A stretch of 64,000 nucleotides of DNA, taken from contig NC_053404.1 of NCBI RefSeq assembly GCF_016859285.1, positions 13,562,605 through 13,626,604 of the forward strand, written 5' to 3'. The notes under the pieces were generated by a model, which saw only the letters and a list, made by a program, of their open reading frames with translations, did not search any database and was not told the DNA's origin. Of the stretch, positions 48,446 to 56,800 are shown piece by piece. Source of the stretch: Xiphias gladius (Eukaryota > Chordata > Actinopteri > Istiophoriformes > Xiphiidae). Numbering within the stretch: the stretch's first letter is position 1; each line of letters opens with the position of its first letter. The position numbers were made by a program, and so were the translations under genes.

Positions 48446-49356
48446 GTTATTTTAGGCAAAAAAGGCCAGATATGTTACATGCATACAATAGAAGAAAACA
48501 GACCCTGTTTGTAAAAATACGCTAAATCAAAGTTGTAAAAAAAGCTATTAGCAAATGTCATCTGGGACTCTTGGAAAAATGTAATGGTGATTGTTCATGG
48601 TTCACTATTATCTGATATTTTAAAAACCGATAGGCAATATTCATAAGTTACAGCAATTATATAAACATTTTTTTTTCCTCATCTTCCTTAGTGGTCCAAA
48701 TCAACAGAAACAGATTTGCTGTTCTCCTGATGACTCCACTCTTCAACTTCTCGACTCTTCCCATCAGCACCTCAGTTTACCGGAGCTGAGAGGTGATCGC
48801 AGCTTCTGTGGTGGAAATGGAGTTGAGGAGTACATCACTCAAAGTACATGTGGACTCTTTCATTAAAGTCTGCTGAACTGAAGTTAACGATTTTGCAGTG
48901 CTGACATTTAGATTCCAAATATCTAGGTCTTAATTATTAAGAGTTTGGCTTAATTAATTAATTTATTAAGATTGCTGATGAAGATATGGTTTAAAGATGT
49001 GAAAAAGCTTGTAAGTGGACTGTGAATTGAAATTATTTTGTCACACATCCTGACTCAAGTTGAAGACTTTGTCTTGGCAACATTTGACACGTTTTCATTT
49101 TTTAAACCTTAGAATCGCTTTAAACGCTAAAAAAAGATCAGCCTTATGTTTTTCTGACCAGTGCTCTTAACTCTTTTTGTCTGCAGAGCCAGCATCTTTC
49201 ACTCTTTTATCTCTAGAAGACGAAGGGATTTTCACCACATCCTCATCAACAGCCACAACACCGCAATCCCAAGATACAACAATACAGGAAGTGAACATCC
49301 TCCCGAATGAAGCGTCCCCTGAGGACGAAGGGAGAGACAGCACAACAGATGCATAA
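36232..49356 (+). CDS. boc: BOC, Hedgehog co-receptor (17 coding exons, 1049 aa)
   Basis: boc encodes a single-pass cell-surface protein that, with CDON and GAS1, binds Hedgehog ligands and aids PTCH1 signalling. It also acts in axon guidance and muscle differentiation (family knowledge). Coding exons: 36232-36343, 37204-37476, 40965-41111, 42402-42545, 43029-43322, 44205-44477, 44571-44839, 44957-45122, 45775-45834, 46160-46369, 46757-46932, 47061-47283, 47422-47601, 47692-47903, 48023-48111, 48692-48843, 49187-49356. All junctions are GT/AG and the joined frame is open for 1049 codons. Approximate domains: signal peptide 1-36, Ig 42-127, 132-225, 230-322, 326-413, FN3 465-558, 581-680, 690-783, TM 813-835, cytoplasmic tail to 1049. 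Four Ig domains (CDON has five), near-identity to human BOC in stretches such as [14 protein letters not shown], and synteny with usf3 and naa50 fix the identity. Introns not listed separately hold nothing I recognise. Confidence 0.96.
36677..37030 (-). mobile_element. MITE of the CGATTAATCG family in boc intron 1 of the coding region
   Basis: It begins AGCTGCAATGATTAGTCCAT and ends ACAATTGTTAGTTGCAGCC, so both termini are present as inverted repeats. The length is about 354 bp with a shortened interior. It ends about 170 bp upstream of coding exon 2. Confidence 0.85.
37204..37476 (+). CDS. boc: boc coding exon 2: Ig domain 1
   Basis: A single exon encodes a complete Ig domain in symmetric phase 1-1, with cysteines in VNLRCSARP and YQCVAST and the tryptophan of ISWRL. 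N-glycosylation sequons NIS, NLT and NVT are visible. Confidence 0.95.
37910..38160. promoter_or_regulatory. boc: Candidate intronic regulatory element
   Basis: A repeat-free stretch with GGGCC/GGCCC words and GGCCCCGTAATTGGGTAG near 38130 interrupts an otherwise simple-sequence-rich intron. It shows no splice-site pair and no domain-like open frame. Regulatory function is a guess from composition. Confidence 0.25.
39491..39529. repeat. (AC)n microsatellite in boc intron
   Basis: About 39 bp of pure AC units. Confidence 0.97.
40965..41111 (+). CDS. boc: boc coding exon 3: Ig domain 2, first half
   Basis: It encodes [20 protein letters not shown] and [12 protein letters not shown], nearly identical to human BOC. 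The first Ig cysteine is in IECHLP. The exon is 147 nt in phase 1-1. Confidence 0.95.
41112..42401 (+). other. boc: boc intron splitting Ig domain 2
   Basis: It contains a tRNA-like SINE (42060-42208), an AT-rich piece (41540-42000) that may be an old repeat remnant with a spurious 97-codon frame, and a long T tract before the acceptor. Confidence 0.8.
42060..42208 (+). mobile_element. tRNA-derived SINE
   Basis: TAACTCAGTTG at 42071-42081 resembles a Pol III A box and GGCTTGATTC at 42116-42125 a B box, spaced as in a tRNA gene. The tail TCAAATTAGGCAAAAATGCC resembles the 3' tail of a common fish SINE (from memory). Mismatches in both boxes suggest an old, inactive copy. Confidence 0.65.
42402..42545 (+). 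CDS. boc: boc coding exon 4: Ig domain 2, second half
   Basis: It encodes [20 protein letters not shown] and [16 protein letters not shown] with the second Ig cysteine. The acceptor follows a long T-rich tract. Phase 1-1, 144 nt. Confidence 0.95.
43029..43322 (+). CDS. boc: boc coding exon 5: Ig domain 3
   Basis: It encodes [19 protein letters not shown], then [19 protein letters not shown] and [10 protein letters not shown], a complete I-set Ig domain. Phase 1-1, 294 nt. Confidence 0.95.
43717..43751. repeat. (TG)n microsatellite in boc intron
   Basis: About 35 bp of TG units, preceded by GTGAGTGTGAGTGTC variants. Confidence 0.93.
43969..44155 (+). mobile_element. Half copy of the CGATTAATCG MITE family
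   Basis: TTAGAGCTGAAATGATTTGT, GACAGAAAGTTAATTGACAA and TTTAGATGTGAGCATTTTCA follow family order. It stops at about 44155, only about 50 bp upstream of the acceptor of boc coding exon 6. Confidence 0.7.
44205..44477 (+). CDS. boc: boc coding exon 6: Ig domain 4
   Basis: It encodes [14 protein letters not shown], then [19 protein letters not shown] and [14 protein letters not shown]. This is the last Ig domain before the fibronectin region. Phase 1-1, 273 nt. Confidence 0.95.
44571..44839 (+). CDS. boc: boc coding exon 7: linker and FN3 domain 1, first half
   Basis: A proline-rich linker (about 50 residues) leads into [20 protein letters not shown] and [19 protein letters not shown], matching the start of the first BOC FN3. 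The intron before it is only 93 nt. The exon ends in phase 0. Confidence 0.95.
44957..45122 (+). CDS. boc: boc coding exon 8: FN3 domain 1, second half
   Basis: It encodes [20 protein letters not shown] then [16 protein letters not shown], the conserved end of FN3-1. Ends in phase 1. Confidence 0.95.
45775..45834 (+). CDS. boc: boc coding exon 9: short FN3-1/FN3-2 linker
   Basis: A 60-nt exon in phase 1-1 encodes about 20 Gly/Pro/Ser-rich residues ([19 protein letters not shown]). Human BOC has a longer linker here. Splice sites are GCAG|GTCGG and CTCAC|GTAAGT. Confidence 0.88.
45901..45940. repeat. Perfect 18-bp inverted repeat with TAAC loop
   Basis: GTTATCACAGCAAAAGTG (45901-45918) is followed by TAAC and then its exact reverse complement (45923-45940). 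It lies in the 325-nt boc intron between coding exons 9 and 10. Confidence 0.95.
46160..46369 (+). CDS. boc: boc coding exon 10: FN3 domain 2, first part
   Basis: It encodes [32 protein letters not shown] and [15 protein letters not shown], all close to human BOC. Phase 1-1, 210 nt. Confidence 0.95.
46757..46932 (+). CDS. boc: boc coding exon 11: end of FN3-2, start of FN3-3
   Basis: It encodes [20 protein letters not shown] followed by [20 protein letters not shown] with an NET sequon. Ends in phase 0. Confidence 0.95.
47061..47283 (+). CDS. boc: boc coding exon 12: FN3 domain 3
   Basis: It encodes [20 protein letters not shown] and [20 protein letters not shown]. In the family this third FN3 is the domain that binds Hedgehog, and it is the most conserved part of the protein here. 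Confidence 0.96.
47422..47601 (+). CDS. boc: boc coding exon 13: juxtamembrane stalk and transmembrane helix
   Basis: A proline-rich stalk is followed by [20 protein letters not shown] and then [10 protein letters not shown], nearly the same as human BOC. The helix spans about residues 813-835. Confidence 0.96.
47692..47903 (+). CDS. boc: boc coding exon 14: cytoplasmic tail
   Basis: It encodes [18 protein letters not shown], matching the CPYTMVPLGGL region of human BOC, then a less conserved stretch. It ends CGGCAG|GTAC in phase 0, just before an intronic A tract. Confidence 0.92.
48023..48111 (+). CDS. boc: boc coding exon 15: cytoplasmic tail
   Basis: An 89-nt exon encodes [20 protein letters not shown] and a short continuation. 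It ends in phase 2. Confidence 0.88.
48345..48445. mobile_element. Terminal fragment of the CGATTAATCG MITE family with (TTA)n
   Basis: CAGTCAATCAATTAATCTGT and AATTAATCAACAATTATTTT match one end of the family, and the fragment runs into about 35 bp of TTA units (48410-48445). It lies in the boc intron before coding exon 16. Confidence 0.6.
48692..48843 (+). CDS. boc: boc coding exon 16: cytoplasmic tail
   Basis: It encodes [20 protein letters not shown], comparable to the PDDSTHQLLQPHHDCC region of human BOC. The donor AAA|GTACAT is weak. Reading through it gives a stop at 48864-48866 after seven residues. Confidence 0.85.
49187..49356 (+). CDS. boc: boc coding exon 17: C-terminus
   Basis: The acceptor TTGTCTGCAG is strong and the frame is open to TAA at 49354-49356. 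The product is acidic and Thr/Ser-rich ([20 protein letters not shown]) and not obviously conserved with mammals, so the C-terminus is the least certain part of the gene. Confidence 0.75.
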
Positions 49357-50269
49357 GAGACTGTTAAATAAACAGAAGAAATCAAGAGAAAATATTTATT
49401 TTTTGTATCACAGATATTTATATATTTATGCTTTTGTACATAAGTGTATGATCATACTGTATATAAGCTTATTTTCATATTGAAAAAGACTCTTTATTCA
49501 TACCACCCCCCTCCCACTATGTCATGGACAAAGGGAGTACCATGTTGTAATGCTGAACTCTGTCTGCATTTTCTGAGGAGGGAAACAAGTTTGACGTTAT
49601 TCCTCGTGAAGACGATCAGGGACTTCTTTCCAGTTCAGCCTTTCATGTCTAGACCCTCCTCACTCCTCACGTCATTCCTTGTGGACCTCCATTCTAAATG
49701 TTTGGACCTTAGGTACTTAGCTTTACATACAACTGAAACAAAGGAACCATTCGAACTGGTCTGACGCTGTAATTATGAGGTGCTTCATTGCTGTTGCTTT
49801 ATCACATTTTCAAGATAGAACTGTCCGTCTGTCCTTTTGTATAGCAGTAACACAAATGTATTATGCATTGTTCCACATTAACAAACTATTAACAAGTGTA
49901 TGCAACATAAATCATTCTGTTTCAGTAGTGTACAAGAGATTATATATTGTATAGTTATTTATTTTTTTTATGTTATTTTTTAAATCACTGAATGGGAGAG
50001 ATTCTGGAAAATATCTTTTAACTCAGTCGTTGATAAGCTGAAATTTATACTGCAACCATTTCTGTGTTTACTCAATTGCTGGTTACCAAATGACAGCCAG
50101 TTGAGGGCGCCGTGACATTTGTGTCAGTATTATTCTTCCCTCACAGGTTGGTGCATAAGTATTAGTCTTTTAGACATCTGCAATCAAAATGAAGGAGATC
50201 ACGAATCTACACTCCCCTTTTAAGTATAGCCGTTATGTGGTTGTACATGCTGGAGCACTATTGCATGTA

Positions 50270-50275
50270 AATAAA
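50270..50275 (+). terminator. boc: Polyadenylation signal AATAAA for boc
   Basis: AATAAA followed within about 20-40 nt by TG-rich sequence (CAATGTGTGTGGTGCATG), a good cleavage and polyadenylation arrangement. Confidence 0.65.
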
Positions 50276-50389
50276 GCTTATGAAACTGATCAATGTGTGT
50301 GGTGCATGTTTTCAGTTTTGGAACAGTTGTGTGGCAGCGTATTGCACATAAATCTGTAGCCATCCTTGATACATGTTTTTATAGTGAAA

Positions 50390-50395
50390 AATAAA
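50390..50395 (+). terminator. boc: Alternative distal AATAAA for boc
   Basis: A second AATAAA 120 nt beyond the first. Use of either cannot be told from sequence. Confidence 0.45.
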
Positions 50396-50599
50396 TTAGT
50401 GTGATTTCCTTCTACATCTGTGGCAACTTAATTTAAAATCCACTCTTGCTGGAGTAATGACACCACTCAATTTTTTATTGTTTCTCCCAATTTGGGAGTT
50501 TACAACACTGTCAGAGCTAGGAAAAAGTTAGTTACTGATTTCAAGTGCCTCCTAGTGGAGTGTGAGTATATTAGGAAACACACGGACAATTCTCCAGTT

Positions 50600-51187
50600 G
50601 GCAGCAAATACAAAGGTCTTCTTATAAACTTTATTAATCAATTTTCATATTTACAAATACATACATAATTAACAATTTGATATGAAACACTTATTTACAA
50701 AATAGCTCTTGGAAAAAACAGATTCTGTACAATACAACCTGATATAAGTTAGTAAATTACATTGGTAGGTAACTGTGCAGTAGGTTTCTTTATGAGCCAG
50801 AATACACTGAATTCAAGTTCTAAACCTAGATTTGATTTTGTTTTACTACCAAACAGTCAGTTTAACCAACACTTCAAACAGAGAGCGTTAAAGGACCATG
50901 TCCCAGTAAAATCAAAATGATTTCTGAAATATTACAAATTATATCTAACATCATACATACTAACGCCAAACGGAACATACTTAGTTTGAAATTTTTTGAG
51001 CATGTAAACAACAAATAACACCAACAGATGGGCTTGATGTGTCATATCAACCTGGAAAAGGTTCATCTGGTGCTTCACCACCACTTTCTAGATTTGCTGA
51101 TAATTTAAAAGAACAATACATCTCAAACAGAAAATTAAACTCTTTACTCCAGCACACCAGTTCATTATTATGCAGCAGGCGCTCTCC
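50600..51187 (-). other. usf3: usf3 3' UTR
   Basis: The sequence downstream of the usf3 stop on the minus strand is AT-rich and contains AATAAA at 50635-50630, and another at 50479-50474. No other gene feature is seen. Confidence 0.6.
50630..50635 (-). terminator. usf3: Polyadenylation signal AATAAA for usf3
   Basis: TTTATT on the plus strand is AATAAA on the minus strand, about 550 nt beyond the usf3 stop. It faces the boc signals, so the two transcripts end tail to tail with about 200 bp or less between them. Confidence 0.6.
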
Positions 51188-53005
51188 TCACACAGCAGAG
51201 CTCCCATCATGGCCCAGAATGTGGCTGATGTTGTGGGCAGGACGATTGGGCTGCTTGCTCGAGTCAGCAGATGAGGTGTTGGAGAGAGACAGCAACGGAG
51301 ACATAGGCATGGCCGAGCCGTCAGTGGGCATGCCAGTGGCAATCTCGGGGAACAGAGAGGTGAGGCTGAAGTTGGATATGTGAGGGGTTATTCCAGACGA
51401 GTTGGCAATGGGCATTGGGGGCATATCTGGGAGCAAAGGGAAGCTGGCCTGGCCAAAACCCACAGGGCGAGGTGGGGAAAGGATAGAGCCAAAGCGGTTA
51501 TTTAGTGGAGGAGCGCTGCCTTTGTCGGCACTTGGGCTGGTAAACATTTGGTTGGGAAAGTACTGAAGGGTGACATCACTGGGAAGGCTGGGGTGGGCTG
51601 CTGGAGAATAGGAAGGATAGAAGGAGGGTAAAGTGTTCTGGGGCTCTACAGGCAGAAGGGAAGGTGTACGGGAGGCATTGGGCTGGCTGACTGGAGGGAT
51701 GAATGTGGAGTTAGCATTAATGGGAGGTGGAGGATTCATCCCTCCCTCAGGAATAAAGGGGAAACCAAAGTTCTGTGTTATGTGTTGGTCAGGAACCAGG
51801 TTGTTCTCGCTAGGAACCTGAGCACTATCTGCCATAAAGCGAACTATAGCGCTGCGCCGCGCCTCTCCTCCAGACTGTGGTCGGCTCAGCAGCACCCCTC
51901 CTCCAGAGGGCAGAGAGAGATGGCCTTCAGGCTCAAAGGGGTTACTTGGTCTCAGAGCGCCTGATCGAGGCCGGTCACCAGGTCGCAGCTTGGTGGGCTG
52001 AGTATCCCGGGTGATGTGGCGAGAGTGCTGGCTAACAGCAGTGGGTGGTCTGGAGGGGGCCGAGGACCGGCCTGGCTCAGAACTGCTGTGTGGTGTTGGA
52101 GGGTGGGGGAGACCTGTTCGCACACCTGGGCCTCCATGCATGTTACTGCTGACCTGAGAAATATGGCCCTTGTTGCCCTCTCCAAGCCGCATAGCTGGAG
52201 CCTTCTGCGTCTGGGGCACACTGGGACTGGAGGCCTTGGCTTGTATTTCTCCTGAAGAGCTTCCTGGCACACAGCTGTACTCCATACTGACTGGAGGACA
52301 GCACTGCCCTGCTCGCTGGTGGTTGCTCTGCTCAGGAAGGTGGGGGGAAAGGAGGCTTTGCATGAAACTCTGGTGACAACCTTCCTGATCCCGGGGCAGT
52401 GCTGGTCCTACCTGTACTCCTTGTGAGCCAGGATGAGCTCCACTGTAGCTACCACGGTTCCTGCCATCTGCTGGAGGGCCAACATTCATCCTGAACCCTC
52501 CCTGCTGCTGCCCCTGAGGGCCCCTCTGAGATGGAGGCACTGACTTAGGTGCCATGTCACTCCCACGAGACACCTGAGCTTCAAAGCCGCTTAGTTGATG
52601 TGCTACTCCTCCTCCACCCATGGCCTTGAAGGGCGGACACTCTGAGACCCGCTGAACATCAGTGGACCCTGGATGATCCGAAGAGAGGCGGGTCTGTGGG
52701 TTGTGTGCAATGTTAGCCTTCCCTCGTGATGTGTCCAGATAACCACGGAGGTCTGGCTGCTCCTGTGTGGCACTGTGACCAGACTGAAGGTGAAGACCCA
52801 TGCGTTGCTGCTGTTCACCACTAGTGGAGCTTTTACCAATGAGCGCCTCCGCAGAGTAATTGGAAACACGGTGGCGTTCCTGGCGTGATGGAGCGCAGGC
52901 CAGGTCAGAGGACCTGGACACAGGATTGCTGGGAGGAGAGATGAGCTGCTGCTCCAGTGTCCTAGAGCTCATCATCCTCTGCATAGCGTTATGATCCTGA
53001 CCAGG
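51188..53005 (-). CDS. usf3: usf3 last coding exon: conserved C-terminal region
   Basis: It begins at 53005 after CCCTCAG with PGQDHNAMQRMMSSRTLEQQ and ends at TGA (51190-51188). It encodes NFGFPFIPEGGMNPP, RFGSILSPPRPVGFGQ and LFPEIATG, strongly conserved with human USF3. 606 codons including the stop. Confidence 0.97.
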   Translation of the reverse strand, partial: PGQDHNAMQRMMSSRTLEQQLISPPSNPVSRSSDLACAPSRQERHRVSNYSAEALIGKSSTSGEQQQRMGLHLQSGHSATQEQPDLRGYLDTSRGKANIAHNPQTRLSSDHPGSTDVQRVSECPPFKAMGGGGVAHQLSGFEAQVSRGSDMAPKSVPPSQRGPQGQQQGGFRMNVGPPADGRNRGSYSGAHPGSQGVQVGPALPRDQEGCHQSFMQSLLSPHLPEQSNHQRAGQCCPPVSMEYSCVPGSSSGEIQAKASSPSVPQTQKAPAMRLGEGNKGHISQVSSNMHGGPGVRTGLPHPPTPHSSSEPGRSSAPSRPPTAVSQHSRHITRDTQPTKLRPGDRPRSGALRPSNPFEPEGHLSLPSGGGVLLSRPQSGGEARRSAIVRFMADSAQVPSENNLVPDQHITQNFGFPFIPEGGMNPPPPINANSTFIPPVSQPNASRTPSLLPVEPQNTLPSFYPSYSPAAHPSLPSDVTLQYFPNQMFTSPSADKGSAPPLNNRFGSILSPPRPVGFGQASFPLLPDMPPMPIANSSGITPHISNFSLTSLFPEIATGMPTDGSAMPMSPLLSLSNTSSADSSKQPNRPAHNISHILGHDGSSAV

Positions 53006-53855
53006 CTGAGGGAGAGAAAATATAAATATCATCAATCTGCACTTTTACCTGGGTTACTGTAAAACAATGACAGCAATAAGGCCAGATATTGTGTTAAAAA
53101 AATTAAGTCAGTTGAAGCCATTGACAGCGAATATCTGAAATGGTTTAAAATGTAAAGGAAAATTAACTGATTATAAAATTTGTAATTGATGATCTTTCTA
53201 TTGATTAGCTGGTTCCACAATCACTTGTTTGTCAGCGCTAAAAATGCCAGTTAAATAAAAAGATACAAAGACAAGATCAACCCAAATACCACAGGAGACA
53301 ATATACTCTGTTTCCAGTTTTACTAAATCATGGCATCTTACTCTCCACCATGTGACACCAACCTTAAGGTGCTCCTGCTGAGCCAGGTGGTTGCTGTGGT
53401 GGGCCCTGGATCCTGCTGCCGGGCCTTCACAGCTCTTATCCTGGTGTCTAAAGTGCTGTTGCTGCTGGATCTGCTGATGTAGATGCTGCTGGTGTCTGGA
53501 GTGGGAGCTCTGCTGCTGCTGTAACTGCTGCTGCTGCTGTTGGTGTTGCTGATGCTGCGTTTGGGGCTGCTGTTGATGTGTCTGCTGTTGGTGTTGTTGG
53601 GGATGAGACTGTTGGTGTTGTGTGTGCTGTTGATGCTGTTGCGATTGTTGGTGTGACTGTTGTGGATGCTGCTGCGACTGTTGCTGTTGTGTGTGCTGTT
53701 GATGCTGTGTCTGTTGTTGTTGATGTGAGTGCTGCTGTTGCTGCTGAACTCCAGACTTTTCCAGGTGATGCTGCTTCTGTTGCAGCCCAGCAGGTGAACC
53801 AGTTTGACTGCCTCTGATAAGTCCCCGCTTCTTCTGGACATGCTGCTGCTGTTCT

Positions 53856-53890
<35 letters not shown>

Positions 53891-56800
53891 AAGTGCCCTC
53901 TGGTGTAGTGAGTGGCGCTGCGCAGGGTCAGGTTGTGTCAAGTGGTGTTGCAAATGATACAGATGGTGTCTCTGTTGCTCTTGCTGCTGCTGTTTCACGT
54001 AAAGGTTCCCTCCCAGATGCTGAACAGGCTGGGTTGCAGCATGCTGTGGATGACCCTGGGGCACATGAAGCACCCCTGGCTGGTTCTGCTCAGGGGGCCC
54101 TTGAGGAGGGCAGTGGCCATCTGTGGGCCGAACTACTGGGCTCATGAAAGAGTTTGTGGAGAAGAGGGGCCCTCCATTTTCTGAATTAATCCTAGTCATG
54201 ACAGCTGAGGAGGTGGGCAGCAGTTGTCCCACCATCATCTGGCTGTGATCTGGTGCTTTCACATCCATATGGCTAACAGGGGGAGCTGATGAAGGACAAG
54301 GCTTGGGTCGTTTTCCAGTGTTCAGCATCACCGCCTCCTGGGCCTGTCGCTTGGGGATGATCTTCACTTGTCGCTCAACCACACCAACTCCAGCGTGAGC
54401 CCTCATTAACGCATTCTTTAAAGGGGTGTAATCATTCAGCTGGGCTGCACCTGAGCATGGTGAGAGGGCGTTGTTTGAAGGTTGGGATATGTGGGCCGAG
54501 GTCCCCACAGGTGAGGGAACTGAGCCCTGCTGGCCAGCCAGACTCGGAGAGCTAGGGTAGGGCTGCTGACTAGAGCTGGGTCTTATCAGGTTGTTGACAC
54601 TGAGGCTAGCCACCGTCCCACTCTGGGATGAGCTCTGAGACTGGACCTGGGGGAGGGACTGAGACTGGGAGTATGAGATGTTTTGTGGAGGTCTGCTTCC
54701 ATTGGGCCCACTGACAGCCCCTTCCCCAACTTGTCCTCTGACAGACACCTGGACAGCAGGTTTAACCGTTACTGTATCCATTGGCTTAGTCACTTTAGCC
54801 TGCTGTCCAGTTGAACCCCTTTCTTTACTCGAAGAGACTGGAGGGGTTTTTTGGGGCTCCCATGCAGCAGTGGTAGGGTTCGTTGAAGCAGTGTTGTCCC
54901 CAGAGCAGCCTCCACTCCTCCTCCCAGGGCTGTCCTGTTCTAGCATGACCAAGGCTAGCATCTCTGCCTGCTCAGACGTGAATGTTAATGCTCCAAAGGA
55001 GCCAGACGACGCACTAATACTGTGGCCTTGAGGAAGCATGGATGCCACAGAGAAGCCCCGACCTCCCCCAGCCCCTGCAGACATGGGAGAATCTGTCTGT
55101 CTGCTAGATGTCATAGGGTGCTCCAAAGTTTGAACATCAAGGTTAGTGTACACCTGTTGGGACAGGCCAAAGTCCTTTCTAGAGGGAGTGTCAGAAGTGG
55201 CTGCCACCAAGCCCTCTTTCTCTGCTGCTATAGAGTGTCTCTCTTCCTGAGTCTCCTTGTCTCTTCTAGAGGCCTGGGGTGGTTTGATTTCAGTGGAATG
55301 GCAGGGAGAGGGGTTGGACATGTTTATCTCAGTCTGCTGTGTTGGAGCTCTACTGGTACTAACCCTTTTCCTAAATTCCGAACTTGTTGAAGGGGCTGTA
55401 ACAGAGCTCTGGGCTGCAGAAAAAGTTGGTGCAGGTGATGAGAGTGCCACAGTTATGGACACAGAGGATGAAGTGATTGGCTGAGACTGTGGTTTATTAC
55501 AGGGAAGAGGACCTTGGGTATTAGATCCCTGGGGACAGCATACTGACATTGGTTTGCTGGCTTGATTTAAAGATACCGGTGCAGTTGTTGTGATACTGCT
55601 GGTGCAGGTTTGAGTCAAAGACTCAGTAGAAACAGTGGTGGAAGCGTACCCATTCTCAGTGGCACCCGCGGAACTGACCAAAGATCTGCTCTGTCTAGTA
55701 ACACCAGTGGTGGCAGCTGACTTACTTTGTGCTGTGGTAGTTGTTGTACTAGTGGCTGTTGGTTGTTTAACCTCTGGAACTGAGACTTTGGTTACTGTTG
55801 AGTTGTTGCCAGAAACTACAGCTGGTTTACTCTCAATGACCAGAGCTGCACTAACTGATGGCTTCACTGATGTGGCACTGACAGTTGTTAATGTAGTTGA
55901 CATACCACCACTGTTTGTATGACTGAATATAGCATCACTCTGAGATGCGCTGACAGAACTTTTGCTCTGTGGATGGGACTGACCAAATATAGCTGTCTCA
56001 CTAGATGAACTACAGATAATAATTTTTTTTGTGTTTTGTGTAGAAGCGACATTTCCTATAGCTTCACTGCTCTCTGTAATTGTGACAGCTGTGGTACAAG
56101 TGGGAGGAACGTCTGTGATTTTTACAGTTGAGGTCTGTAAAACTTGAGATACTGTAACTTGAACTGCGTGACTCTCTCCTGCAACAGCCATTGGCTTGGC
56201 TGAAACCGCAACAGTAGGCTGCACCTGACTGAACTCTTTTTTCATGACAGTTTTAGTCCTTTTAGCTGTTGCTCTTTTTATATTCAAAGTTGTGCGAAGC
56301 TTCTTTCCTGAGGGCTTAGAGGCATTAACCACCAGCCCTGATGTGACTTGGTTCAAACAAGGGACCTGTAGCTGCCGGACAGGTAGAGCAAGTGTGGTTC
56401 CAGAGACGGGCGCTGGAGCAGAAGGCTGCTGCTGCTGCTGCTGCTTCTGCTGGACTACTGATAAAGGAGCAGCTGGAAGCTGACCATTGTTCTGGCTTGA
56501 AATGGTAAGTGGAAGGCCCTGAGATATGCTCTGGTTGAGACTGCTGAGGGCTCCTAAACTGTTGAGGGCCACATTGGTAGTTGGTTCCTCAGTGGTGGTG
56601 GGCTGGACCAGCTGGAGTGTACTCTGGCCACCCTGGGAGCTTAATTTTTCAGAGGTCTTCATTGGCTGCAAGGCAAACACCTGGCCATTCACAGTGATAG
56701 TCTGTGGGGTTGGAGGACCTGGTTGAGAAGAGGATGCCTGGGTGACCTGGAGGGCGTGGTTCATTTGAGGATGAACAGGGCGTGGAAGGATGTGTACCAG

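Larger units (their letters stand above)
49357..50410 (+). other. boc: boc 3' UTR
   Basis: Sequence after the stop contains an AATAAA at 49367-49372, only 11 nt beyond the stop, and further signals at 50270-50275 and 50390-50395. The distal signals suggest a UTR of about 0.9-1.05 kb. The open frame at 49444-49764 shows no family resemblance. Confidence 0.65.

Noticed and set aside
36232..49356. Assignment of the receptor gene to cdon instead of boc
   Set aside because: There are four Ig domains rather than five. The Ig2, FN3-3 and juxtamembrane sequences match BOC, and the neighbours are usf3 and naa50.
53338..53841. Ser/Asn-rich 167-codon frame in the alternative frame of usf3
   Set aside because: It is the shifted reading of the CAG/CAC-rich Q/H tract (AGC/AAC codons). 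The usf3 frame is fixed by conserved sequence on both sides.
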